Shown here: one piece after another, positions 27,200 through 39,400 of the stretch
Position numbering within the stretch: the stretch's first letter is position 1
How the letters are laid out: each line of letters starts with the position of its first letter
Origin: JAXLYE01 sp046351595
Lineage (GTDB): Bacteria > Myxococcota_A > Polyangia > Palsa-1104 > JAEUJZ01
Assembly: GCA_046351595.1 (NCBI GenBank)
Contig: JAXLYE010000003.1
Coordinates: 372,001-436,000, forward strand
Direction of reading: 5' to 3'
DNA length: 64,000 nt
Translations under genes and position numbers: made by a program
The notes under the pieces: generated by a model
What the model saw: the letters and a program-made list of their open reading frames with translations, nothing else
What the model was told of the DNA's origin: nothing
The model's database searches: none

Positions 27200-28605
27200 G
27201 GGCGGCCCCGCTGCTCGCCGCGCGCCTCGCCGTCCTTCTTGTTACCGTCTTTCTTGTCGCCGTCCTGTGGACCGCCGCCCTTTGGGTCGCCGCCCTTTGG
27301 GTCGCCGCCCTTCTTGTCGTCGCGCTGCGCGAGCTGGACGCGGCTGCCGGGCTTGAGCTGGTTCTGCCCCTCGACGACGATCTGGCTGCCTTCTTCGGGG
27401 CCGGAGTCGAGCACCGCATCGGCGCCGCTGAGCAGCGCGACCTCGACGGGGTGCGGGCTCGCGGTCGGCCCGTCCTGGCCGCTGTCGACGACGTAGACGA
27501 AGGTGCCCTTGGGCCCGCGCTGGACCGCGGCGGCCGGCACCACCAGCGCGCCCTTGCGCTGCTCGATCAGCAGCCGGACCTTGACGAACTGATTGGGCCA
27601 GAGCGTGCGCTCGGGGTTCTGGAACACGGCCTTGAGCCGCAGCGTCGCCGTGGCCTGGTTGATCTGGTTGTCGATGACCAGCAGATCCCCCGTTGCCAGG
27701 CGCGTGCCGCCGTCGCGCGCCAGCGCCTCGACCTTGAGCGGCGCCGCCGCCTGCTGCGGCGCGATGCGCCCGAGCTCCTCGGCCGGCAGCGTGAACATCA
27801 CCGCGATCGGATCGAGCTGCGTGATCACCACGATCCCGTTCGGATCCGCGGCGCGCACCAGGTTGCCCTCGTCGATCAGGCGGACGCCGGTGACGCCGTC
27901 GAGGGGCGCGGTGATCTGGGTGTACGAGAGCTGCAGCCGTGCGTTCTCGACCTGCGCCTGATCGACGGCCACCGCGCCCTCGTACTGATCGGCGGCGGCC
28001 TGCTGATCGTCGGCCTGCTGCGGCGCGATGAGGTCCTGCTTGCGCAGCTGCGCGTAGCGGCCGACGTTCAGCTTGGCGTTGCGCAGGAGCGCGCTGTCGC
28101 GGGCGAGCGCGCCCTCGGCCTGGTGCAGCTGCGCCTGGAACGGGCGCGGATCGATCTCGGCCAGCAGCTCGCCGCGCTTGACCGTGGCGCCCTCGCGGAA
28201 GCGCACGCGCTCCAGCCGGCCGTCGACCTGCGGGCGCACCGTGACGGTCTTGTAGGCCGTGACCGTGCCGATCCCGTCCAGGTAGATCGGCATGTCGCGC
28301 CGCGCCGCGCGCGCCACCGCCACGGTCACCGGGCGCGGCGCCGCGGCCTCGGACGCCGCCGCCTGCGGCTTCGAGCAGCCGGCACCGCCAAGGCCCGAGC
28401 CGCCGAGCAGCAGCGCCGGCAGCAGCGGCAGCAGCGGCAGCAGCGACAGCCGCGCCAGACTCCGGGCCGCGAGCGGCGCCCGCAACACAACGGTCTTCAA
28501 CAACGTCACACCTCGAGATGGGTTCACGGTCCGGCTCCGAAACGGCAGAGGTAGAAGGCGAAGGCGCACGAGCGACACGACAGCGATCAGCAATGCCCGG
28601 GCCAT
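27196..28605 (-). CDS. mdtA: RND periplasmic adaptor (MdtA-type membrane-fusion lipoprotein)
   Basis: Residues around 90-110 (PVTVAVARAARRDMPIYLDGIGTV) and RPQVDGRLERVRFREGATVKRGELLAEIDPRPF are the barrel-sandwich hallmark of membrane-fusion proteins. A coiled-coil hairpin follows, then QLSYTQITAPLDGVTG. A Leu-rich signal ends in GGAGC, so it is probably a lipoprotein. The true start may be a TTG near 28500 after a CGAGG site, because the first 30 residues from ATG 28605 are Arg-rich and precede the signal. The C-terminal tail is a short tandem repeat (GGDPK). First gene of the efflux operon, divergent from its histidine kinase. Confidence 0.9.
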   Translation of the reverse strand: MARALLIAVVSLVRLRLLPLPFRSRTVNPSRGVTLLKTVVLRAPLAARSLARLSLLPLLPLLPALLLGGSGLGGAGCSKPQAAASEAAAPRPVTVAVARAARRDMPIYLDGIGTVTAYKTVTVRPQVDGRLERVRFREGATVKRGELLAEIDPRPFQAQLHQAEGALARDSALLRNAKLNVGRYAQLRKQDLIAPQQADDQQAAADQYEGAVAVDQAQVENARLQLSYTQITAPLDGVTGVRLIDEGNLVRAADPNGIVVITQLDPIAVMFTLPAEELGRIAPQQAAAPLKVEALARDGGTRLATGDLLVIDNQINQATATLRLKAVFQNPERTLWPNQFVKVRLLIEQRKGALVVPAAAVQRGPKGTFVYVVDSGQDGPTASPHPVEVALLSGADAVLDSGPEEGSQIVVEGQNQLKPGSRVQLAQRDDKKGGDPKGGDPKGGGPQDGDKKDGNKKDGEARGEQRGRP

Positions 28606-28819
28606 GTCCGCGCCACGAGGCGGACCCCGGGCGCAGACGGCCGAGCTGCGGCGAGGCGCGGTCGCGGAGGGGCGCAGGTGTTCTCATTTCTGACAGCTGT
28701 CTCGGTTCGTGACAGGGGCCGCTCCGCACCCGCGGCGGCGGCGGGCGTCTCCGCCGTGGCGGGCGCGTGGTGATTGCGCGCTGGAATGTCGGTTGCTACG
28801 ACCTCGGCCGAGGTGCTCG

Positions 28820-30336
28820 ATGAAGTTCCTGCGCTACCGCCTGCTCACCGTAATGCTCATCGGCGTGGTCACGTCGGCGCTGTCGCTGCTCGCGCTGGTG
28901 CGGCTAATGGCCAGCACCGCGGCGCAGCGGCGCGAGCGCGGGCTCGACGCGATCACGCAGCAGGTCGAGCGGCTGGTCGCGGCCGGGCCCGCGCGCGCGG
29001 CGCAGATCCTGCGGGAGCCGGCCTCGGGCTCGCTCATCGGCATGCGCGGCGGCTTCTTCGCGCCGTCCGAGCAGGGCGACCGGCTCGAGCGTGTGCTCGC
29101 GCAGAGCGAGCTGCCGCCGGCCTGGCGCGCGCCGCTCGTGCGCGCGATGGAGCAAGTCACCAGTCAAGCCGCTGGCCAAGTCGCCGGCCACGCCATCGGG
29201 CGAGCCCCCCGGGCGGTGTACGAAGAACCGCTCGGAGCCTCGCTGCTGCAGCTCAGCGTCGAGCGGCTCGGTGACGGCAGCGTGGCCTGGGCGGGGCTGC
29301 TGCTGCCGCCCTCGCGGCTGCTGCGCACCTGGAGCGTCATCGTGGTGCTGCTGGCGGTGGCGACCGCGCTGTTGACCACGACCTCGATCTCGGCGGTGGT
29401 GTCGTTCCGGCGCAGCGCCGCCGCGCTCAACCGCTGCCTGCGCGCGCTGGCGCAGGACCTGTCGACGCCGGTGCCGCGACCGCGCGTGCGCGAGCTCAGC
29501 GAGGTCGCCGACGGCATCCTCAGCCTGGCGCAGAGCCTGGCGCAGGCGCGTGAGGCCGAGGCGCGCCTGGGCCGCGAGCTGGCGCAGAAGGAGCGCCTGG
29601 CCGCGCTCGGGCGCGTGGTCGCGGGCGTGGCGCACGAGGTGCGAAACCCGCTCGCGTCGATCAAGCTGCGCCTCGATCTGGCCAAGCTCGGCGGCGACCT
29701 GCCGGCCGAGGCCGAGCTCGCGGTCAGCCACGCCACCTCGGAGATCGAGCGCCTGGATCGCCTGGTCGCGGATCTGCTGGTGGTCGCGGGGCGGCAGCTC
29801 GGCCCGCGGCGGCAGAGCGAGATCGGCGCGCTGGTGCGGGCGCGCGTCGAGGTCCTGCGCCCGTGGGCAGCGGCTCAGGGGATTGTGCTTACGGCCCAGG
29901 GCGAGGGCCGCGCCCGCGTCGACAGCGAGTCCGTGGCGCGCGCGATCGACAACCTGCTGCGCAACGCCATCGAGGCCTCGCCGCGCGGCGCCACCGTCAC
30001 CGCGCACGTCCTCACCACCGCGTCTTCGTGCCTGGTCCGCGTCGAGGACAGCGGCCCCGGCATCCGCAGCGGCGCCGAGCTGTTCGAGCCCTTCTACACC
30101 ACCAAGGCCGACGGCACCGGGCTCGGGCTCGCGCTGTCCCGCGCCATCGCCCGCGCGCACGGCGGCGACGTCACGTACTGCCGCGTGCCGGCCGCCGACG
30201 GAGCTTCTGACAGAGCTGCCGACAGGGCTGCCGAGCCAGCGGAGGGCCGCGAGCGCACGCGCTTCGAGCTGTCGCTGGCCGCCGGTCCGGACCCAGCGGG
30301 CGCCGCGGCGCCGGCCGGCGCGCTGGGAGCCGCCGC

Positions 30337-30340
<4 letters not shown>
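28820..30340 (+). CDS. sensor histidine kinase adjoining the efflux operon
   Basis: The ATG at 28820 has GAGG six bases upstream and begins the first TM helix; the longer frame from 28709 lacks these. Two TM helices (about 7-30 and 170-195) flank a ~140-residue periplasmic sensor. HAMP-like and dimerisation helices lead to the H-box AGVAHEVRNPLASIK, an N-box NLLRNAIEAS, DSGPGI and GTGLGLALS. The short Ala/Pro-rich tail is unremarkable. The stop overlaps the NtrC-type regulator start by four bases. It is about 210 bases from, and divergent to, the adaptor gene, so it probably senses pump substrates. Confidence 0.9.
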
Positions 30341-31712
<1,372 letters not shown>

Positions 31713-31716
<4 letters not shown>

Positions 31717-33071
31717 TGGTTGCGATGGGAGCTTCGCTGCTTGCAGTCCTGTTCACGTGCGCGCTGGTGCCCGAGGCCGCGCTGCCCGGATCGCCGCCAC
31801 GCGCCGATCCGGGCGCGAACCGCGCGACGCTCGGGCTGGCCGAGGCCGTCGCCGAGGCGCAGGCGCACCAGCCGCAGCTCCTCGGGGCGCGGGCCACGAC
31901 CGAGGGCATGCGGGCGCGCGCGGACCAGCTGCGGGCGCCGCTGTTGCCGCAGCTCAACGCGACGCTCAGCTACCAGCGCACGACCGCGAACTTCGTGGCG
32001 CGGCCGGGCAGCGTGCCGACGCAGTTCATGAACGCCTCGCGCGAGCCCTCGATCGAGTCGTTCGACTTCTTCAGCGGCGGCCTGACGCTCTCGCAGTACA
32101 TCTGGGACTTCGGCCAGACGACCGGCCGCTGGCGCGCGGCGCAGGCCAGCGCCGAGGCGCAGGCGCAGAGCGAGCGCTCGCTCGAGCTGTCGATCGCGGC
32201 GGCGGTGCGCACCGCGTACTTCACGGCGCGCGCGCAGAAGGCGCTGGTGCAGGTCGCGCGCGACAACCTGGCGAACCAGGAGAGGCACTTCACGCAGGTG
32301 CAGGGCTTCGTGCAGGCCGGCACGCGGCCGAGCATCGACCTTCTGCAGGCGCGCGCCGATCGCGCCAACGCCCGCGTGCAGCTCATCGCCGCCGAGAACA
32401 ACTATGCGATCGCCAAGGCGCAGCTGAACCAGGCCATGGGCGTCGAGCGCGACACCGACTACGAGGTGCAGGACGAGGCGCTGCCCGCGGTGCCCGGGGA
32501 AGGGCAGGGCGCGGCGGCGCTGACCGACGAGGCGATGGCGCAGCGGCCGGACGTGCAGGGCCTGGTCAGGCAGCTGCGCGCGCAGGAGCTGCTCTTGTCG
32601 GCGAGCAAGGGCGGCTACGGCCCGTCGCTGCTCGCCAGCGCCTCGGCCACCGAGGCGGGCACCAGCCTGACCGCGCTGACCTGGAACCTGTCGGCATCCC
32701 TGACGCTGAACTGGGGCCTGTTCCAGGGCCTGCTGACGCTGTCGCAGGTGCGCGAGGCGCGCGCCAACGTCGCGGCGATCAAGGCGCAGCAGGCCACGCT
32801 GCGCAACCAGATCCGCCTCGAGATCGATCAGGCGCGGCTGCAGGTGCGCTCGGCCCGCGAGACGCTCGCCGCCGCGGGCGAGGTGGTGGCGAGCGCGCGC
32901 GAGCGCCTGCGCCTGGCCGAGGCGCGCTACCAGACCGGCGTCGGCAGCATCATCGAGCTCGGCGACGCGCAGCTCGCGGCGGCGTCGGCGGAGGCGCAGA
33001 GCGTGCAGGCCGAGTACAGCCTGGCCAGCGCCCGCGTCGCGCTCCTGCGCGCCCTCGGCCACGGCTTCTGA
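31713..33071 (+). CDS. TolC-family outer-membrane efflux channel
   Basis: A signal peptide (about 1-25) is followed by the duplicated alpha-barrel/beta-barrel repeat of outer membrane efflux proteins. Each half has a long helical hairpin; for example QVAREARANV-like helices occur after residue 340 and RYQTGVGSIIELGDAQL near 410. The 452-aa length fits. It overlaps the response regulator by four bases, so the pump's outer-membrane part is co-expressed with the two-component system rather than with mdtABC across the divergent promoter. Confidence 0.9.
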
Positions 33072-33223
33072 GCCTCTGATCGCGCGCGGCTCGCTCAGGC
33101 CCGCGCGCGGCGCCTCGCCCTGACCGCGCCGCCGCCCGATTCGGCCGCCCGATTCGGCCGCCCGCGCCGCGCGACTGGGTTGCGCCGCCGCCGCCGTCCG
33201 TGTTATGGCGAGCGGATTCGGCC

Positions 33224-34819
33224 ATGGCAGCACCCCCTCCCTCCCGTCGCGAAGCGTCCGTCTTCTCGAAGTTCCCGCGCTCCTTCTGGGCCGCAAACGC
33301 GATGGAGATCTTCGAGCGCATGGGCTGGTACGGCTTCTACTCCGTCTCCACCCTGTACCTCACCGGCGCCGTCGCCGACGGCGGGCTCGGGCTCACCTCG
33401 CGCGATCGCGGCGTGATCCAGGGCCTGGCGATGTTCTTCCTGTACTTCTTCCCGGCGCTGTTCGGCACCCTGGCGGACCGCTACGGCTACCGCCGCATGT
33501 TCCTGTGGTCGGCGATGGTGATGGTGCCGGGCTACCTGCTGTTGCACCTGCCGCGCAGCTTCTTCACGTTCTTCCTTGTATACCTCCTTGTCGCGTGCGG
33601 CCACGGCATGTTCAAGCCGGTGGTCATCAGCACCGTGGTCAAGAGCACCAACGAGCGCACCGGCACCCTGGGCTTCGGCATCTTCTACATGATGGTCAAC
33701 ATCGGCGGCCTGGTCGGTCCGATCGTCGCCGGGGTCGTGCGCGGCTGGAGCTGGGACTACGTCTTTTACGCCTCCGCCGGCTGGCTCGCGCTCATGGGCG
33801 CGCTGTGCCTGCTCATCTACCGCGAGCCGCAGCCGCGCCCGCGCGCCGGATCCCTCGCTCCAGAGCCGCTCGCCGCGGTGCTCGGCCGCATGGTCGCCGT
33901 CGTCGGCAACGCCCGCTTCTTCGCGCTGCTCATGGGCGTCCTGGTCGCGCTGGTCATGGGCAGCAAGTGGTGGAGCTTCAAGCAGGCCGCCGGCGTCGCG
34001 CTGCTGTGGCTGGTGCTGCACCTCGTGTGGGATCTGGTGCTGCGCCTGCCGGCGGTCCGCGGCATCCGCCTGCGCGTCCGCGACCGCTGGTACCTGCAGA
34101 CGCTGCGCATCGGCGAGGGCCGCTACCTCGTATTCCTCCTGCTCATGAGCGGGTTCTGGACTTGTTACAACCAGCTCGCCATGACCCTGCCGGAGTACAT
34201 CCGGGACTACGCCGACACCCGCGATCTGGTGCGGACCCTGTCGCCGCTCGGCGCGCTGTGCACCGGCCTGTTCTCGCTCGCCGGGTTCGACACCTCGACG
34301 TGGGGGCGCGCGGTGCTCGAGCGCGGTCAGATCAAGCCCGAGCACCTGATCAACCTCAACTCGCTCGGGATCATCTTCCTGCAGATCCCGATCTCGTGGG
34401 CGGCGCGGCGGCTGCCGGCGCTGGTCACGATCATCGCCGGCGTCCTGATCACCGCCACGAGCTTCCTGTTCCACCTGCTCGGCCCGACCGGCTGGCTGGT
34501 GGTGACCGCGGTGATGGTGTTCTCGCTGGGCGAGATGCTGGCCAGCCCCAAGTCCAAGGAGTACGCCGGCCGCATCGCGCCGCCCGACAAGGTCGGCACG
34601 TACATGGGCTACTTCTACCTGTGCGTGGCTCTGGGAAACCTCTTTGGCGGACTCCTGTCCGGGGTCGCCTACCAGGGGCTCGGCAAGAAGGGCCTGGACC
34701 GCCCGGATCTGCTCTGGATCCTGTTTGCGGTGCTGTGTGCGTTCTCGGCGTTCCTTCTGTGGCTCTACGATCGCTGGCTGCGGCGGAACGCCGCGCTCTC
34801 TTCCGATCCAGCCGCTTGA
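33224..34819 (+). CDS. POT/MFS-type transporter
   Basis: The protein has about 12-14 hydrophobic helices. The N-terminus ANAMEIFERMGWYGFYSVSTLYL resembles the ExxERFxYYG motif of proton-dependent oligopeptide transporters, with some substitutions. A loop GTLADRYGYRRMFLW is the MFS A-motif. It probably imports peptides or related solutes by proton symport. ATG 33224 is chosen because it fits the family N-terminus, though no strong ribosome site is visible. It stands alone after the efflux-regulation operon. Confidence 0.85.
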   Translation: MAAPPPSRREASVFSKFPRSFWAANAMEIFERMGWYGFYSVSTLYLTGAVADGGLGLTSRDRGVIQGLAMFFLYFFPALFGTLADRYGYRRMFLWSAMVMVPGYLLLHLPRSFFTFFLVYLLVACGHGMFKPVVISTVVKSTNERTGTLGFGIFYMMVNIGGLVGPIVAGVVRGWSWDYVFYASAGWLALMGALCLLIYREPQPRPRAGSLAPEPLAAVLGRMVAVVGNARFFALLMGVLVALVMGSKWWSFKQAAGVALLWLVLHLVWDLVLRLPAVRGIRLRVRDRWYLQTLRIGEGRYLVFLLLMSGFWTCYNQLAMTLPEYIRDYADTRDLVRTLSPLGALCTGLFSLAGFDTSTWGRAVLERGQIKPEHLINLNSLGIIFLQIPISWAARRLPALVTIIAGVLITATSFLFHLLGPTGWLVVTAVMVFSLGEMLASPKSKEYAGRIAPPDKVGTYMGYFYLCVALGNLFGGLLSGVAYQGLGKKGLDRPDLLWILFAVLCAFSAFLLWLYDRWLRRNAALSSDPAA

Positions 34820-35168
34820 GGCGGAGCGCCGCGGCTCCGTCGCACCGGCGGAACGATTCCGGGAACCCGCTCGTCAGCCAGATCACGGCCCTCAGGGAGT
34901 CCTTGAGGGAGCCGGCGGGCGCTGCCCGCGCTGCCGCCTGTTACGGCCCGGTTGCTGTCATCCTGGGCCTCACAGAGCGCGCGTGCTGGCCGTAGCTGCG
35001 ACCGGATCTTGCTGCGGCATACAGAGCCCGCGCGGCCCCGGAGTCCTTCCGGACTCACGCGCACGTGATCGCATCCGCATGCGGTCGGATGGAATATGAT
35101 GATCGGTGGCACCGGGGGGGCACATATTATGCGCTGGGGATGCCGGTATTATCGGCAGAGGATCCTCT
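34820..35168. other. intergenic interval upstream of the truncated kinase
   Basis: No gene or strong signal is seen. A weak 6-bp hairpin (34889-34909) lies after the POT-type gene. The right end presumably contains the promoter of the split kinase gene. Confidence 0.4.
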
Positions 35169-35600
35169 ATGTTCATGCTGCCTGGTTACATCATCGATCG
35201 GGTCCTGCACCGCGGGCGGGAGAGCATCCTCTATCGCGGGCGCCGCGAGTCTGACGACTGCGAGGTCGCGATCAAAATCTGCGCACGCGAGATCCTGACG
35301 CCGCGCGATCGCGCCCGGCTCCGGTACGAGTACGAGCTGCTGCGCGAGATCGAGCAGCCCGGCATCGTCCAGGCGTACGCGCTCGAGGCCTCGAGCAGCG
35401 GACCGGCGCTGGTGCTCAGCGCGCTGTCCGGACAGCCGCTGGACGAGCACCTCTTGCGCGAGCGACCGAGCCTGCGCGAGGCGCTGCGCATCGCCAGCGC
35501 GATCACCGCCGCCGTCGCCGCCGTGCACAGCCGCGGGGTCGTGCACAAGGAAGCAAGAGACCAGAATTCCCTCGACAAATCGGACGCTTGCGCCGCGTGA
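35169..35600 (+). pseudogene. 5' fragment of a multidomain Ser/Thr kinase (N-lobe), cut at the catalytic loop
   Basis: ATG 35169 follows AGAGGA. The frame encodes a kinase N-lobe: a glycine-rich loop-like region (VLHRGRESILYRG), VAIKIC (the conserved Lys), a C-helix Glu in YEYELLREIEQ, and the start of the catalytic loop AVHSRGVVHK. At 35551 homology stops; the next residue should be D of the HKDLKP loop, but the sequence changes and ends after 16 unrelated residues. The continuation exists in the same reading frame at 50691-45807 on the opposite strand. The two pieces join through an identical 21-bp sequence to give a complete kinase of this family. Confidence 0.85.
35531..35551 (+). repeat. 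left copy of 21-bp inverted repeat at the kinase breakpoint (candidate att core)
   Basis: The 21 bases beginning CCGCGGGG and ending CACAAGGA are identical, in inverted orientation, to 50671-50691. They encode RGVVHK of the kinase catalytic loop in both places. Confidence 0.85.
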
Positions 35601-35641
35601 GGAACTGCCGAGGAAAACGGGGCGGCGATCCTCACGCCGTA

Positions 35642-36493
35642 TTAGACAGCTTTGCTCCATTCTGCGCGAGCCGTGCGCAGTTCACTCCAGTCCACGACGA
35701 TGCTCTCCTTTTCATCTCCGTACACATTGTTCTCCAACCCTCTGCTTTTTCGCTCAAGGATCCGATAACGAGCCGACGCCATGACCGCGTTCAGCTGCTC
35801 GACGGAGTGAGCTGGGTCTTGCTTTACCGAATGGATTCTTTCCAATAAATCCCAGTCCGGCGCAAACGTGGCTTCTTCGTACTTTCCGAGCATGAAGCAG
35901 CGCATGGCCATCTTGCTGCGATGGGCTTCGTAGAAAAATTGGCGCTCGGAGCTTCGGAAAATAATGATCGGATGCCTACAGTAGGTAATAAGATAATTTG
36001 CTATTAAGCGTCCTGTGCGTCCGTTGCCATCGACAAATGGGTGGATGGCTTCGAATCGCTGGAAGAAGTCGCCAAGAATCTCGATCGCTGTTACGGCATT
36101 TACGACGAGTGGGTTCAAGGGCTCAAGCTTCTTGTGCAGCTCGGAGAGCCACTTCTGCATGAGCCCCTGGACATCGCTCCACGGCGGGGCGATGTGGTTC
36201 CCGACCCGGACATTGAAGGGCGCCTCAGGGCCGCGCAGGCGTCCTATTCCGCGCGCCGGGATTGCATGCCCGTAGCGGGCCTGCTCCTCGGTCAGCAGCC
36301 GCTGCCAGCGGCAGATGTCCTCAAGCTCCAGGCGTTCGCGCCGCAGGGCGCGTGCCTGAGAATCCAGCAGCGCCCACGCATGACCGCGGCCGGGATAGAG
36401 GTTCTCGGGCTTCGTATAGTCGATATCGTGGATCTCTTCGATCGCGTTGCTCTCGTGAAGGAACTGCAGCGCTCGCGCATCTAGAGTGAACAT
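35642..36493 (-). CDS. Fic-domain protein (probable AMPylase)
   Basis: ATG 36493 has AAGGAG five bases upstream, so the long Arg/Pro-rich extension from 36796 is not coding. The 283-aa protein carries a full Fic active site HPFVDGNGRTGR near residue 150; the His, Asn and both Arg are present. Near the N-terminus ESNAIEE resembles the inhibitory S/T-xxxE motif of self-inhibited Fic proteins. Fic enzymes transfer AMP (or other nucleotides) to protein hydroxyls. It follows the annexin-Fic gene by two bases, so both are made together. It may be the partner or antitoxin of that larger protein, which is inference. Confidence 0.85.
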   Translation of the reverse strand: MFTLDARALQFLHESNAIEEIHDIDYTKPENLYPGRGHAWALLDSQARALRRERLELEDICRWQRLLTEEQARYGHAIPARGIGRLRGPEAPFNVRVGNHIAPPWSDVQGLMQKWLSELHKKLEPLNPLVVNAVTAIEILGDFFQRFEAIHPFVDGNGRTGRLIANYLITYCRHPIIIFRSSERQFFYEAHRSKMAMRCFMLGKYEEATFAPDWDLLERIHSVKQDPAHSVEQLNAVMASARYRILERKSRGLENNVYGDEKESIVVDWSELRTARAEWSKAV

Positions 36494-36495
36494 CT

Positions 36496-39400
36496 CTACT
36501 CCTTGCCTCCCATAATTCGTAAGGATCGCTCGAGGCCCTGGGTTACGGAGCGAGTCGCATGATCTGCAGCGACAGAAGGTTCCCCCAAATAGGGATGCAG
36601 GCCGAACAGGGCGACATTGATCTCGTCGCCCTGCAGCACCGCGGGCGGCAGGCCATGGCTCTGTAAGATCCAGTCCATGACCATCCGACACGTGCGACCG
36701 TTCGCATCGCTGAACGGGTGGATGCTGACCAGGCGCTGGTACGCCTGCGCAGCCAGCTCGATCGGGTGAACCGTGCCCAGTGACTGGTTGTACCAAGTTG
36801 TAAACTCAGCCAGAGCCGGGCCTACGTGCTGACCGGGCACATAGGTCTTGGTGAAATCGTGTGCCACGTTTACATCCTGTCCGCGTTCGCGCAGTTGACC
36901 GGGGATCCCTCTGTTATTCTCCAACCCTCTGCCCAATCCTGCGTTGAGCTGGCAGATCCGATCAACTGTCAACGGCTCCCCGGCCTGAGCGGCCTTTTGT
37001 ACATCCTGATCGACGGTGCGGAAGTTGGTCTGAGCGAGATCGGCCACATCCTGCCCTCCTGCGCCACCGATACCGCCATGGGACCCGCGTGCCGTTCCAG
37101 AAGCTCCCATACGAAGCGCATCGATGCGCTCCTTGGCCTGCAGCGGATCGAGTCCCCCGCTCGCCTGCCGTTGCTTTATCTCAGCCAGCTGAGCCTCGAT
37201 GGCCTTCCAGCGACCCTCCAGCTCGAGCCGCGCCTCCGGAGGAAGCGGGCGATCCCAGAGCTGCCGCAGGTTCGGAATCATCTGCTCCACGGGATTGCTA
37301 GGCCGCTTGACTTCTTGGGGAGCTGGCTGGGGAGCTGGCCGCGGTGCTGCCTCAACATCCGCGGACAGGGTGGGGCTCGCGCGGTCCATCTGTCCTGTGT
37401 GCGTGCGCCAGCGGCCGTAATTGATGAGACCAGACTGGATCGCAGACTGGCCGGCGTTCACACCGAGGCGGAGCATCCCGTCTTCCCAACGGCCCTCATA
37501 AGTCATCGGATCGAGGGCTGCTTGCAGCGCACCGCCAAAGCCGCCGGCCATGCCGCCGTGCGTGAGCGCGTTCTTGAACGCACTCCCAGCCGGGGCCCCT
37601 AGCGCGCCGGAAAGACCCGCCGTCCCAGCTCCGGACAGTGCGCTCCCAGCGATGCCAGGGCCCATGTGGGCAAGCACATTCTCGAATCTATTCCCTGTGC
37701 CCCGCCAGGTGTCCTCGTTGACAAGACCAGCCGTCACTCCGTTCGCAACCCCCTGGCCAGTACCTTGAATGCCTTGCAAAAAGGCTTGCGTTCCGGTGGA
37801 CTGCGCGTGCGTCCCAAGCCGCGGGGCCAGGGCCTGCGCCAGCCCGCGGTTCATCATTCCCGAAGCCATCAGCCCGCCGGTCAGGGAACTGACCGCGGTC
37901 ATGGCGGCGTCCGCACCCATGTCCTCCGCACCGTACGCCTCGCCCGACAGGAGGCGCTTGGTTCCCATCGAGGTCATTCCGCCAGCCAGCGCGCCGGCTC
38001 CCACTGCCACTGAACCTGAAGACGTTCCGAGTGCTCCAGCAAGAGCCTGGATGATGGCCGGAGCCGCCGCGCCCCCCGTGCCGCCGCTGGCGAGCGTTAC
38101 GGCGGCCGTGGCCGTGAGCGCGGTCGCCATCGCTGCCTTGTTGCTGACCGAGTCCTGCGCGGCGTGAAAGGCGTCTGTGTCCTGCGCCTGGTACCCAACG
38201 AGCTGGAGGAGCTGCTGCTCGATGTGTGCCCGCTCTGCCGGCGACGATGTAGCGGTCAGCTTCTGTCGGAGCTCTTCCTGCCGCTGATGCGTGCGGTCCA
38301 GCATCCCGCCCGCATCATAGAACGCGTTCACAAACGGACCCAGAAACCCCGCTCCTGAACCCCGCTCGAAATCATAATCCTCCCGGGCCCGCTGGAGCTT
38401 TGCATCCAGCGTCATCGGCTCACCCTTCAGGTTCTGCAGGAGGTAGTGCTCATCGCGACCGCTCAGCTCTGCCCGCATCTCCTGCTCAAGGTCGGTGCCA
38501 TAGTGAGCCAGGTAGCGGCTCCGCAAGGCGGCTACATCCGCCTGGGACATCCCTCGCAGTGTTCCGCGTAGCAGCTCCTCGTCGGTACCGATCCCTTGCA
38601 TCGCGTAGCGCATCGCGAACGCCGGATCGAGCCGACCGTTCTGTAGGAGCTGCTGGGCGCGCTCTGCATCCATCCCGCTGAGCTCATCGCCGAGCATCCC
38701 ACCGAGATCGCCGTACTGCCGTTTGTACGCAGACACCATGGCTCGGCGATCGGCCTCAGACTTCCCCGCGAGCAGCCCAAAGATCGCCGCTTCATCCGTT
38801 CCCGCGCCTTCAGCGGCCTTGTGCAGACGCGCCGCGTCCGACTGGGCCCGGTCCCCGCGCGTCAGGCCATCGGCTAGGTCATAGTCCGCGCCAGACAGCT
38901 CCGCTTGCAGGTCTCCTCCGGCACCAAGCAGGCTGCGCCCGGTGCGGCGCTGATAGGCTGCAGCCAGCTGCTGGCGCTCTGTCTGCGTCGCGGCTCCATC
39001 CAGGATCTCGTTGATTCCCTTCTCATCTGTGCCAAGACCCGTTCCCAAGAACGTCTTGTGCATGGCGGCGTCGAGCCGTGCTGCATCGGCGTCCGCCACT
39101 CTGCCGGCCGCCAGGCAGCTCGCGACCTCATGGTCCGTGCCCGACAGCTCCGACCGCAGCATCTCGTCCAGGGACTTGCCCGTACGGCGTTGATATTCCT
39201 CCGCCACGGCTCGGCGCTGCTGGGGAGCACCGAGCCCGCGCAGCGTTTCAAAGACGAGCTGCTTGTCCGTACCCACACCGCTGGCAGCTCTCACGAGCGC
39301 GGCGGCAGACGCTTTTACCCTGTCTCCAGACAGAGCGGCTCGCGCCTGCTCCAGATCGTGGCCTGATAACTCGGATGCGAGCTCCTGATCCAGGTCTCTG